DNA of 64,000 nucleotides, from contig NZ_PJIN01000002.1 of assembly GCF_002929705.1 (NCBI RefSeq), positions 62,001-126,000 on the forward strand. Direction: 5' to 3'. This stretch comes from Arthrobacter sp. N199823. GTDB taxonomy: Bacteria; Actinomycetota; Actinomycetes; Actinomycetales; Micrococcaceae. The notes beneath the pieces were generated by a model. The model ran no database searches. It was given only the letters and a program-made list of their open reading frames with translations, and was not told the DNA's origin. The number at the start of each line of letters is the position of its first letter. Position 1 is the first letter of the stretch. Below are positions 44,366-52,017 of this stretch, in pieces. Position numbers and translations under genes: made by a program.

Positions 44366-44508
44366 TGGGGACCTTTCACTCGCTTGGCCGTGCCGGGAAT
44401 TCATTCTAACCGTCAAGGCTGGGCGTAATACCGGGCGTAAGTTCTGCACGTAAAATCGGTGCATAAATTCGAGGCCGGGGCCTGCTCGCTGACATACTTG
44501 CTCTTGCC

Positions 44509-45450
44509 ATGAACATCATCCAAGAACCCGCAGGGACCACAGCCTTGAACATCGCCGTGGCCGTGAATCCGCGCGCGGCCTTTGGCGGCAACCGCAAGAA
44601 GTCCCCTGGCGGCACAGGGGACATGGTGGTGGCGCAGCTGCGAGACGCCGGCCACCACGTGACGGTCTTGCGCCGCCGGGACTATGCGGCGCTGCAGGAA
44701 GCTGTCGAGTCCGAAATTGCAGCAGGCACCGATGCCCTCGTAGTGGTAGGTGGCGATGGCATGGTCCATTTAGCCGCCAATGCGCTGGTCCACTCCGGCA
44801 TCCCGCTGGGCATTATTCCGGCCGGCACCGGCAACGACGCCGCACGAGGTCTGGGGCTAGACCCCCTCGATGCGTGCGCTGCCGTGGCGCATTTCATCCA
44901 GCGGTGCCAGCAGCCGCCGCGCACCGTGGACCTGGGCCGTATTGATCGAACGGGGCAGAATTCCGTGTGGTTTATGGGCGCATTCTCGGCCGGGTTCGAC
45001 GCCCTGGTCAATGAGCGCGCCAACGGCTGGCGCTGGCCGCGCGGTCCCATGCGCTACAACCTGGCCATACTGCGTGAGCTGACCCTGCTCAAACCACTGA
45101 AGTATGCCTTGCGGGTGGATGGTGTGGCGCGCCAGCAGCCGGCCCTGCTGATTGCGGTCTCCAACGGGATTTCTTTTGGCGGTGGCATGAAGATCACCCC
45201 GGATGCCGAGTACGACGACGGATGGCTGGATTTGTTCGTTGTCTCACCCCTACCGCGGCGAACCTTTTTGCGCATTTTTCCGCTGGTGTTCTCTGGACGG
45301 CACACCGGCCATCCCGCCGTTTCCATTGAGAGGGTGCGCGAGGTGGTCTTCGAGGCGCCGACCCTGGTGGCCTACGCCGACGGGGAGCGGATGGGTGCCC
45401 TGCCGGCAACCGTGACGGTGGACCCCGGGGCCCTAAAGGTTTGGGTGTGA
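44509..45450 (+). CDS. Diacylglycerol kinase / lipid kinase family protein
   Basis: A 313-residue DAGK-catalytic-domain protein. The nucleotide motif VVVGGDGMVHLAAN, then GIIPAGTGNDAARGLGL, and the C-terminal domain (SNGISFGGGMKITPDAEYDDGWLDLFVV) are present. It phosphorylates a lipid such as diacylglycerol; the exact substrate is unknown. The ATG lacks a ribosome site; an internal TTG at 44545 has AGGGA upstream and is an alternative start. Confidence 0.88.
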   Translation: MNIIQEPAGTTALNIAVAVNPRAAFGGNRKKSPGGTGDMVVAQLRDAGHHVTVLRRRDYAALQEAVESEIAAGTDALVVVGGDGMVHLAANALVHSGIPLGIIPAGTGNDAARGLGLDPLDACAAVAHFIQRCQQPPRTVDLGRIDRTGQNSVWFMGAFSAGFDALVNERANGWRWPRGPMRYNLAILRELTLLKPLKYALRVDGVARQQPALLIAVSNGISFGGGMKITPDAEYDDGWLDLFVVSPLPRRTFLRIFPLVFSGRHTGHPAVSIERVREVVFEAPTLVAYADGERMGALPATVTVDPGALKVWV

Positions 45451-45497
45451 GCAATCCTGGCAGAGAGGGAAGTGCTTGGATCGGTACAGTAGATGCT

Positions 45498-46211
45498 GTG
45501 AACGTTAGAGTTGGAATGTGGAAAACCGCCGCCATGGCCGCCGTGCTGGGCGCCGCACTGAGCGGCTGCACCATTTCCATACCCGATGCCCCTCCTGCTG
45601 CCACGGAAACCGCAACGTCAGCCCCGACCACCTACGCGCCGCCAAAAATTGTTGCCGGGCATGATGCTGCTGCCGTGGCCGGCGCCCCCATGACTTTTGC
45701 CGCTGGCAACACGCTCCAGCCTGGTGTGCCGGTAGAGTTTAGCGATACGCTGGGTCAGCCCACGGAGGGCTCCCTGAGCACGCCGGGACCGCCCGAATGG
45801 AAACTTCTCAAGAACAATGTGGCTGGAGCTACTCAGTACAGTAATGCGCCCGGATGCCAGCTTGCACACTGGACCACCAGCAATCAGGCCCCGCTCATTT
45901 CTGCTGGCGATGACAAGAGCTCCACCATCAACTTGATGAAGTACTTGATTCCGTCCGTGACGGAGTCGGCGCTGACTGAAGCCAAGCTGCCGTGGGTGGG
46001 CGAGGCCGGCAAAAAAGGCCCGGCCATTTCCTTCCTGGCATTCACTATCAAAGCAGGCAAGGGTGTCATGGCAAGCACCGTATGGGCTCGGATGCTGGGC
46101 ACCGCCGATACCGGCCTCGTGGTGACCCTGACATGTCCCACGGATGACCTGCTGGCGTCCACAACGCCCAAGATGATGACGAAATTATCGGTGGCACCGC
46201 CGTCGAACTAG
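45498..46211 (+). CDS. Putative lipoprotein, unknown function
   Basis: A 237-residue exported protein with a lipobox (ALSGC, cysteine near residue 24) and a Pro/Thr/Ala-rich linker (about 30-55). The rest has no family I recognise: a beta-rich region with a CQLAHWTTSNQAP element and a second half with LVVTLTCPTDDL. The GTG start at 45498 follows TACAGT by 7 nt and has no Shine-Dalgarno, so the mRNA may be leaderless; an ATG at 45516 is also possible. It converges on the reductase gene. Confidence 0.75.
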   Translation: MNVRVGMWKTAAMAAVLGAALSGCTISIPDAPPAATETATSAPTTYAPPKIVAGHDAAAVAGAPMTFAAGNTLQPGVPVEFSDTLGQPTEGSLSTPGPPEWKLLKNNVAGATQYSNAPGCQLAHWTTSNQAPLISAGDDKSSTINLMKYLIPSVTESALTEAKLPWVGEAGKKGPAISFLAFTIKAGKGVMASTVWARMLGTADTGLVVTLTCPTDDLLASTTPKMMTKLSVAPPSN

Positions 46212-46214
46212 GCC

Positions 46215-46991
46215 TTAGACAACGGGGCGGACGTAGCGCAAGAACAGCATTGAGTCCGCTTTCAGGATCCGGGTCAGTTCCATGGAGCGGGCAACATCCG
46301 AGGTATCCTCCGGGGCTGCTGGGGCACCCTTGGCAATCCGCCCGGCCGCCCCGCCCACCAACAGTGGCGACACCGTCAAGTTCAATTCATCGACCCTGTT
46401 GGCTGCGGCGAAACTGCCTAGCAGGGTGGGCCCTCCTTCGGAGCGAATGTTCCTGTATCCGCGGGCCGCAAGTTCGGCAATAATCCGGTCAACATCCAAA
46501 GAGTCTTCCCCGACGGTGACCACGTCGGACACTTCGGCGAGTGCTTCCCTGCGTTCTTGCGGTGCAGAGGCCAGCGTGAGGATGAGCGGGCGCACGGGAG
46601 CTTGTGTGAACACCTCGAGGTCGCTTGCCAGATTCAACGAGCCTGAAACGATGGCCAATGGCGGGTGTTCCGTGAGCCAGTTCGCCGAACGCCATGCCTG
46701 AGCGCTCTTGCTCAGCAGCTCACCGCCATAGCCTTCGGAGCGGACGGTTTGTGCGCCCACCAAAATGACATCGGCGGTTTGCCGCAACAACGCGAAGACG
46801 CGCTGATCCCAGGCATTGCCGAGCTGCCCGGATTGGCCGTCCATGGATGCGGCCCCATCAATGCTGGCGATGAAGTTGAAGCTGACCCACGGCTTGGTGC
46901 TGCGCCGATTCTCCGGCGGTGCAGCCAGAATTTCGTGGTCCAGGGCAGCGCCGGAAAGCAACGCAGCGTCAGGGAAGATGCGCTCCATCAT
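46215..46991 (-). CDS. Pyrimidine reductase family protein (RibD C-terminal domain)
   Basis: A 258-residue DHFR-like reductase (RibD_C fold). The start FNFIASIDGAASMDGQSGQLGN, then VILVGAQTVRSEGYGGELL, and IRSEGGPTLLGSFAAANRVDELNLTVSPLLVGG are typical of the riboflavin reductase domain. No deaminase domain is attached. It probably reduces a pterin- or pyrimidine-like substrate; the folP and folE genes nearby suggest pterin metabolism (inferred). Its start has GAGGAA. It sits 81 bp after folP. Confidence 0.85.
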   Translation of the reverse strand: MMERIFPDAALLSGAALDHEILAAPPENRRSTKPWVSFNFIASIDGAASMDGQSGQLGNAWDQRVFALLRQTADVILVGAQTVRSEGYGGELLSKSAQAWRSANWLTEHPPLAIVSGSLNLASDLEVFTQAPVRPLILTLASAPQERREALAEVSDVVTVGEDSLDVDRIIAELAARGYRNIRSEGGPTLLGSFAAANRVDELNLTVSPLLVGGAAGRIAKGAPAAPEDTSDVARSMELTRILKADSMLFLRYVRPVV

Positions 46992-47072
46992 GAACTGTTC
47001 CTCTCATTGCGGATCATCTTGAACAGCCGTGCCCGATCCATTCTTGGGCAAACGCGGGAGCTATTTCCGGAT

Positions 47073-48059
47073 TTATTTCGGCGGTATCGATGTGGTCCGC
47101 GGCGCTGGGTGGGCGGGTTCATTGATGTCGCCCATATTGTGCAATAGATAGGCCGGTTCCCGCCACCCCATGACCGTCTCGGTCATACGGATGGCAGAAC
47201 TTGAGGCGGCCACGTTGTGCATGCGCAGCACCCGGGCCCCGCCCAAAATGCAGATCACGCCGGTGGCGATGGAGCCCTCCAGCCGATCCTCCTTTTTCTG
47301 ATTCAGCGATTCCCCAATGAAGTCCTTGTTGGACACGGCAGCCAGGGTAGGGAAACCCAAGGCGGCAATCTCGTTGAAACGGCGCGTGATGGCCAGCGTG
47401 TGGAGCGTGTTCTTATTCAGATCGTGCCCCGGATCAATGATGATCTTTTCTGCGGGGACACCCAACGATAACGCCAGCTCAATTTTCTCGGATAAGAAGG
47501 CCGCCACTTCAGTGACAACGTCCTCATACTGCGGCCGCGGGTAGACGGTGCGGGGTGAGGCCAAGGAGTGGGTGATGACCAAGTGCGCCCCGGACTCGGC
47601 CACTACCGAGGCGATCTCGGGATTGGCCAGGCCCGTGGTGTCGTTGATGACATGGGCGCCGGCGGCAATGCTGCGGGCGGCCACCTCGGGGAGGAAAGTG
47701 TCCACGGAAATGATCACCGTGCTGGCAGCGGCCACGGCGGCAATCACCGGGACCACGCGGTCGGCTTCTTCGTCGGCGCTGAGTGCCGGCCCCGGCGCAA
47801 AAGGGACGCCGCCAATGTCAACCCAATCGGCGCCGTCGTCCACAGCCTTGAGCGAGGCGGCGACTGCCGCATCCAGCGCGAAGGTGGCTCCGCCGTCGTA
47901 AAAGGAATCAGGGGTGCGGTTGACTATGGCCATCAAGGCCACTTGCCGGCTGAAGTCCAGGGTGCGGGGACCAAAATGATGGACCGGATGCAGCAGCGGA
48001 GGCGTGTAAAACGGGGTGGCGGTGCCCAGGGGCGCAGCTGAAACGGCGGAAGTGCTCAT
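47073..48059 (-). CDS. Dihydropteroate synthase family protein (FolP2-like)
   Basis: A 328-residue TIM-barrel protein. The first loop is IVNRTPDSFYDGG. The second loop reads DIGGVPFAPG, not the canonical DIGGESTRPG. The late motifs are kept: SNKDFIGE (lysine) and LRMHNV (arginine, histidine). Changes in the second loop also mark mycobacterial FolP2, a paralogue that is not an active dihydropteroate synthase, so folate synthesis by this protein is doubtful. The ATG at 48059 has GGAG and lies 9 bp inside the end of the upstream gene's frame. Confidence 0.85.
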   Translation of the reverse strand: MSTSAVSAAPLGTATPFYTPPLLHPVHHFGPRTLDFSRQVALMAIVNRTPDSFYDGGATFALDAAVAASLKAVDDGADWVDIGGVPFAPGPALSADEEADRVVPVIAAVAAASTVIISVDTFLPEVAARSIAAGAHVINDTTGLANPEIASVVAESGAHLVITHSLASPRTVYPRPQYEDVVTEVAAFLSEKIELALSLGVPAEKIIIDPGHDLNKNTLHTLAITRRFNEIAALGFPTLAAVSNKDFIGESLNQKKEDRLEGSIATGVICILGGARVLRMHNVAASSSAIRMTETVMGWREPAYLLHNMGDINEPAHPAPRTTSIPPK

Positions 48060-48067
48060 AGTCTCCA

Positions 48068-49357
48068 TCAAATCGTCTCGAGTGGTGTTTGGGGGTCAGC
48101 CAGTGCGGCCGTGTCGACAATGCGTTGGGAGGAAATGAGGTCCTTGATGGCATCTTGCACGTCCCAAATGTTCACGTTCATGCTCGCCACCACACGCCCG
48201 TCCAGAACCCAGAAGGCAATGAATTCCCGGGAGGCGAGCTCGCCGCGGATCACCAATTCGGCGTCCTTGGCCAGTGCCCCGAAGCCGGAATACTCCATGC
48301 CCAGGTCAAATTGGTCGGTGTAGAAGTAAGGGATGTCATCGAGGGCGGCGTCCTTGCCCAGCATGGATTTCGCCGCCACCTTGCCGCTGGCGATCGCGTT
48401 GGCCCAATGTTCGGAGCGGGCGTGAGAGCCGGTCACCGGGTGCTGGGCGTTGGCCACATCACCGGCCGCAAACACATCCGCCGCAGAGGTTCGCAGCGCG
48501 GAGTCCACCTCAATACCGTTGTTGATGGTGAGTCCGGCGCCTTGCGCGAGGGCAATATTGGGCACGACGCCCACGGCCACAATCACCACGTCGGCAGGCA
48601 GCGTGACGCCGGTGGTGGTCAGCACGGAGCTCACGTGGCCGTCGGTGCCCTGAATCTCGGCGGCGCTGGCCGGCAGCTCAAAACGCACGCCGGCTTCCTT
48701 GTGGCGATCGGTGAAAACCGTGCCAAGCGCCGTGCCGATAGCCACGGACAGCGGCACCTCCTCGAGCCCCATGAGCGCCACATTATTGCCGAGCTCGCGC
48801 GCCGTGGCGGCAATTTCCATGCCAATCCAGCCCGATCCGATCAGCACTACATTCTTCCCGCCACCGGTGAGCAGCTCCTTCAAGGCAACACTGTCTGCCT
48901 TGGTCCGGAACGTGTAAACGCCCTCAAGATCGACGCCGGGAAAAGGGATTCGGCGCGGATCGGCGCCTGTTGCCAAAAGCAACTTGGTATACGGGAGCGT
49001 GGTTCCGTTGTCCAAGGTGATGGTGTGGGACTGCGGGTTCAGGGCCGTTGCCTGCGTCCCTTTCATGAGCGTGACGTTGTTCTCGGCATACCAGTCGACG
49101 GGCAGGGGGAGCAGCGCATCCTCGCCCTCCTTGCCGGCCAGAAACCCTTTGGACAGCGGCGGACGCTGGTAAGGAACTTCCGGCTCCTGCGCCACGATGG
49201 TGATGGCGCCATCCCAGCCTTCTGTGCGCAATGTTTGTGCGGCGGTGGCAGCCGCGAGACCGCCCCCAACGATCACCATGCCGGACGCTTGTGTGGCGTC
49301 TGCAAGTGCTGATGCCGTTGCTGATGCAGGAACGGCGGGGCTGGGGATCTGGCTCAT
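48068..49357 (-). CDS. NAD(P)/FAD-dependent oxidoreductase (ferredoxin-reductase type)
   Basis: A 429-residue flavoprotein. FAD motif I is MVIVGGGLAAATAA, the NAD motif is VVLIGSGWIGMEIAA, and the second FAD motif is DVFAAGDVAN. SPLSKGFLAGK-like and YFYTDQFDLGMEYSGFG elements match rubredoxin/ferredoxin reductases of the putidaredoxin-reductase group. It supplies electrons to a small iron-sulfur protein not encoded nearby. A disordered 25-residue N-terminus precedes the FAD domain. It lies between folE and folP in the same direction. Confidence 0.88.
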   Translation of the reverse strand: MSQIPSPAVPASATASALADATQASGMVIVGGGLAAATAAQTLRTEGWDGAITIVAQEPEVPYQRPPLSKGFLAGKEGEDALLPLPVDWYAENNVTLMKGTQATALNPQSHTITLDNGTTLPYTKLLLATGADPRRIPFPGVDLEGVYTFRTKADSVALKELLTGGGKNVVLIGSGWIGMEIAATARELGNNVALMGLEEVPLSVAIGTALGTVFTDRHKEAGVRFELPASAAEIQGTDGHVSSVLTTTGVTLPADVVIVAVGVVPNIALAQGAGLTINNGIEVDSALRTSAADVFAAGDVANAQHPVTGSHARSEHWANAIASGKVAAKSMLGKDAALDDIPYFYTDQFDLGMEYSGFGALAKDAELVIRGELASREFIAFWVLDGRVVASMNVNIWDVQDAIKDLISSQRIVDTAALADPQTPLETI

Positions 49358-49462
49358 GATCGAAACTCTTCTCCGGTGGAAAATCCTAGTGTTTCTGCTT
49401 CGTTGGTGGGTGTTGGCTGAGTTGGCGTAAACCAGGTGTCACGTTCCTGGGTAAGTCACCTG

Positions 49463-50128
49463 TCAGTGCGGGAACTGGCTCCGCAAGGGTCCGTCGTCGT
49501 TCAAGGGGCCGGTGAAGACCGAGGTACGGGTTAGGGTTCCTGCTGTGTGGACGCCGCGCAGGGACATGCACATGTGTTCGGCTTCCAAGACTACGCCGAC
49601 GCCGCGTGGGGCCAGGGTGTTCTCGAGCCAGTCGGCGACCTGCTGAGTGAGGCGTTCTTGGACCTGCAGATCGCGGGAGAAGAGCTCCACGCCGCGGGCT
49701 AGTTTGGACAGGCCGAACAGGCGCTCACCCGGCAGATATCCCACATGCGCCACGCCACGGAAGGGCAGCAAATGGTGCTGGCAGAGCGAGTGAAACGGGA
49801 TGTCCTTGACCAGAACCAGGCCCTGGTAGCCGTCGTCGTTGGGAAAAGTGGTCCAGTTGGTTTCGCGCGGCGTGAGCATTTCGGCATAGGCGGCGGCCAC
49901 CCGGCGGGGCGTGTCGAGCAGATGTGGATCGGTCTCGTCGCGGCCCAGCGCTCGCAGGAATTCGGCAATGGCGGCTTGTGCCCGGGGGAGGTCAATCTCC
50001 GGTCCAGCAGTTTCTGGCAGGGCTGAATCGCGGAGGGCCGAGTCTTGCAGGGCCGATTCGCGCGGGGACAGAGTGTCGGGCTCTTCGATATCGAGGAGCT
50101 CCGGGAGGGACGCGCTGGTGATGGACAT
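49463..50128 (-). CDS. folE: GTP cyclohydrolase I
   Basis: A 221-residue type I enzyme that opens the GTP imidazole ring for folate/pterin synthesis. Zinc and active-site motifs are SLCQHHLLPFRGVAHVGYLP and EAEHMCMSLRGV. The N-terminal 45 residues are an acidic extension with three short repeats (SALQD, SALRD, SALPE) encoded by about 15-bp direct repeats. The ATG at 50128 follows AAGGG. It is divergent from the cysteine-rich regulator gene. Confidence 0.94.
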   Translation of the reverse strand: MSITSASLPELLDIEEPDTLSPRESALQDSALRDSALPETAGPEIDLPRAQAAIAEFLRALGRDETDPHLLDTPRRVAAAYAEMLTPRETNWTTFPNDDGYQGLVLVKDIPFHSLCQHHLLPFRGVAHVGYLPGERLFGLSKLARGVELFSRDLQVQERLTQQVADWLENTLAPRGVGVVLEAEHMCMSLRGVHTAGTLTRTSVFTGPLNDDGPLRSQFPH

Positions 50129-50139
50129 ATCCAACCCTT

Positions 50140-50166
50140 TCTAAATCTTGTATTATTGACTTTAGA
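50140..50166. promoter_or_regulatory. Dyad in the folE-regulator gap
   Basis: TCTAAA (50140-50145) and TTTAGA (50161-50166) frame 15 nt containing TATTAT, which can be a -10 for either strand. It is a candidate operator for the SufR-like protein encoded to the right. Confidence 0.5.
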
Positions 50167-50256
50167 AGCGCAGGCTCAAAGCGTCAAGCCATCCGACACA
50201 TTCCGCAAACTGCCCGCCATGGGCGGCACAAGCAAGAGAGCAACAGGCTCGAGGCC

Positions 50257-51096
50257 ATGAATCAACAGGTGGAGCACCCAGCAGCCATCCAGTCCCACGC
50301 TGCACATTTCGGCGCAGAGTCCGTTGCTTCAACCACTGGCGGAATCACTAAAGCAATCACTGACGCAACTACTGCGCCAGGTGCGGTTACGGCAGTGGCG
50401 CGGGCCGACGTCGAGCCTCCCTTGGCTGTCGAGCAACCCTTAGATGAGGGGCAGCGACTCAGCGCCTTGGCCGCGCTGGGCGATCCCGTGCGCAAGCGGC
50501 TTTTTGAGCTGGTCAGTGATTCCGGCGCTGCGCTGAGTCGCGACGATTGTGCCGCGGCGCTCGGCTTACCCAAAAGCACCATCCGCGCCCACCTGGACAA
50601 GCTGGTGGATGAACAGCTGCTGCGGGTGGAATTCCGCAAGATTGGCGCACGGACCGGCCCGGGCTCCGGCCGCCCCACGAAGCTGTACGCCACGGCCCGC
50701 TGCGAGGTGAGCGCCTCCGTTCCCCCGCGCCACTACGATCTCGCCGCGAGTCTGCTGGCCGCCGGCGTGCAACACTCGATCGATACGGGAGTGGGGATTG
50801 AGGAATCGCTGGCCCAAGTGGCGCGGGAAGAAGGCCTGCGCATGGGGCGGGTCGCCGGAGATATACAGACGCTGCTGGCCAAGACCGGGTATAGCCCCGA
50901 GTCTGACGGTGACGGCGGAACCATCATGGCCAACTGCCCATTCCACCGACTGTCACAGGATCATCAGAGTGTGGTGTGCGCGCTCAATGGCGCACTGCTC
51001 GGCGGCGCGCTCGAGGGATGTGGGGATGCGCGGCACGTGCTGGCGCCGGATCAGGAGATCTCGCACTGCTGCGCCCGGCTGGTGGCGAAGCCGTAA
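50257..51096 (+). CDS. SufR-like winged-helix regulator with C-terminal cysteine cluster
   Basis: A 279-residue regulator. After a disordered 60-residue N-terminus, the winged helix (about 66-145) reads LAALGDPVRKRLFELVSDSG and LGLPKSTIRAHLDKLVDEQLL. The C-terminal third carries C227-x13-C241-x13-C255-x15-C271-C272, starting NCPFHRLSQDHQSVVC. This is close to the four-cysteine pattern of SufR, which binds an iron-sulfur cluster to sense iron or redox state. No suf genes are here. It is divergent from folE, the likely target (inferred). Confidence 0.82.
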   Translation: MNQQVEHPAAIQSHAAHFGAESVASTTGGITKAITDATTAPGAVTAVARADVEPPLAVEQPLDEGQRLSALAALGDPVRKRLFELVSDSGAALSRDDCAAALGLPKSTIRAHLDKLVDEQLLRVEFRKIGARTGPGSGRPTKLYATARCEVSASVPPRHYDLAASLLAAGVQHSIDTGVGIEESLAQVAREEGLRMGRVAGDIQTLLAKTGYSPESDGDGGTIMANCPFHRLSQDHQSVVCALNGALLGGALEGCGDARHVLAPDQEISHCCARLVAKP

Positions 51097-51215
51097 GTCC
51101 GGGCAGCGCTCGTTGCAAACTATGTCATTTTGCACCCAGGAGAAGCACTCAGCATCGGCTACGCCGCTGAGCCTCGGCCTGCCGACGAGGCGCGGCCATG
51201 CAATAGGCTTCGGAC

Positions 51216-51965
51216 ATGGATGCTGTCAGCGGTGCCGAGGGGCAATGGATTGCCGATGCGCTGGAGCGCTATCTCACCAAGGAGCGCTGGGACCAGTGGA
51301 TTGGCACGGTCGCCACAACCATTCCTGACACTTTTGAGGCTTACGCTCGGATCTTTCATCCGGTCGACGACTATGGCGCTCCGGGGCCGGGACTGCGCTG
51401 GGCCGATCTCGCCCGAGCCAACAACACTGTCTTTCATCCGGAAGCTCAGTTCCATCGGCTGGCCCGGACCGAACTTTCTGGCCACGCGGTCTTTGATGGC
51501 CGTGACGTGGGGCAGGCCCCGCACGGCGAGATGTATCAAAGCGAATTAGCGGCGCTCGCCGAACTCTTGGCGGCACACACGGTGCCATCTCAGGACATCT
51601 TCCAGGCCGTGTGGGATGGCTGGGGCGGTTTCGAACCGGGTCGCCACGACATCCCCACCGGAGCTGGCACCACGCTCACTGTAGCTAATGGGCTTCGAGA
51701 CTATTGGGTGTTTCGCGGAAGCATGGCGGAACTTGTTCGTCCGCCGTGGTTCGACGAGGAATGGGGTCGGAGTGAGCAAACTCCAAACCTGGCCTGGGCC
51801 TCGGATCGCAGCTGGTGTCTGGCGAGCGAAATTGACTTCGATTCCACCCTGGTGGGCGGAACAGCGGAACTGATTGCCGCCGTCGTACATTCTCCTTTTT
51901 TGGAGGCACTCGAGGTGACCCCAAGCAGTGACCTCAGTTCCGAAGGGGACACAATCAATAGTTAA
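51216..51965 (+). CDS. Conserved-looking protein, unknown function
   Basis: A 249-residue soluble protein without a signal peptide or a family I recognise. The N-terminal half is rich in Trp and aromatic residues (ERWDQWIGTVATTIPDTFEAYARIFHP), and the end is DRSWCLASEIDFDSTLVGGT. There is no Shine-Dalgarno; TAGGCT ends 6 nt before the ATG, so the mRNA may be leaderless. Codon use is normal for the window, which supports a real gene. It converges on the subtilase gene with a terminator between. Confidence 0.72.
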   Translation: MDAVSGAEGQWIADALERYLTKERWDQWIGTVATTIPDTFEAYARIFHPVDDYGAPGPGLRWADLARANNTVFHPEAQFHRLARTELSGHAVFDGRDVGQAPHGEMYQSELAALAELLAAHTVPSQDIFQAVWDGWGGFEPGRHDIPTGAGTTLTVANGLRDYWVFRGSMAELVRPPWFDEEWGRSEQTPNLAWASDRSWCLASEIDFDSTLVGGTAELIAAVVHSPFLEALEVTPSSDLSSEGDTINS

Positions 51966-51968
51966 AAA

Positions 51969-52004
51969 GTTCCGGCGGCCACCGTAAACGATGACCGCCG
52001 GAAC
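51969..52004. terminator. Terminator of the subtilase gene (and the unknown gene)
   Basis: GTTCCGGCGG (51969-51978) pairs with CCGCCGGAAC (51995-52004). On minus it is followed by TTTTTAAC, a good T-run for the subtilase gene. Confidence 0.75.
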
Positions 52005-52017
52005 GCCGGGTTGGGGC

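Noticed and set aside
48089-49312. 407-residue reading frame on plus, opposite the FAD oxidoreductase
   Set aside because: Antisense shadow with no start signal or domain; the minus-strand gene has full FAD and NAD motifs.
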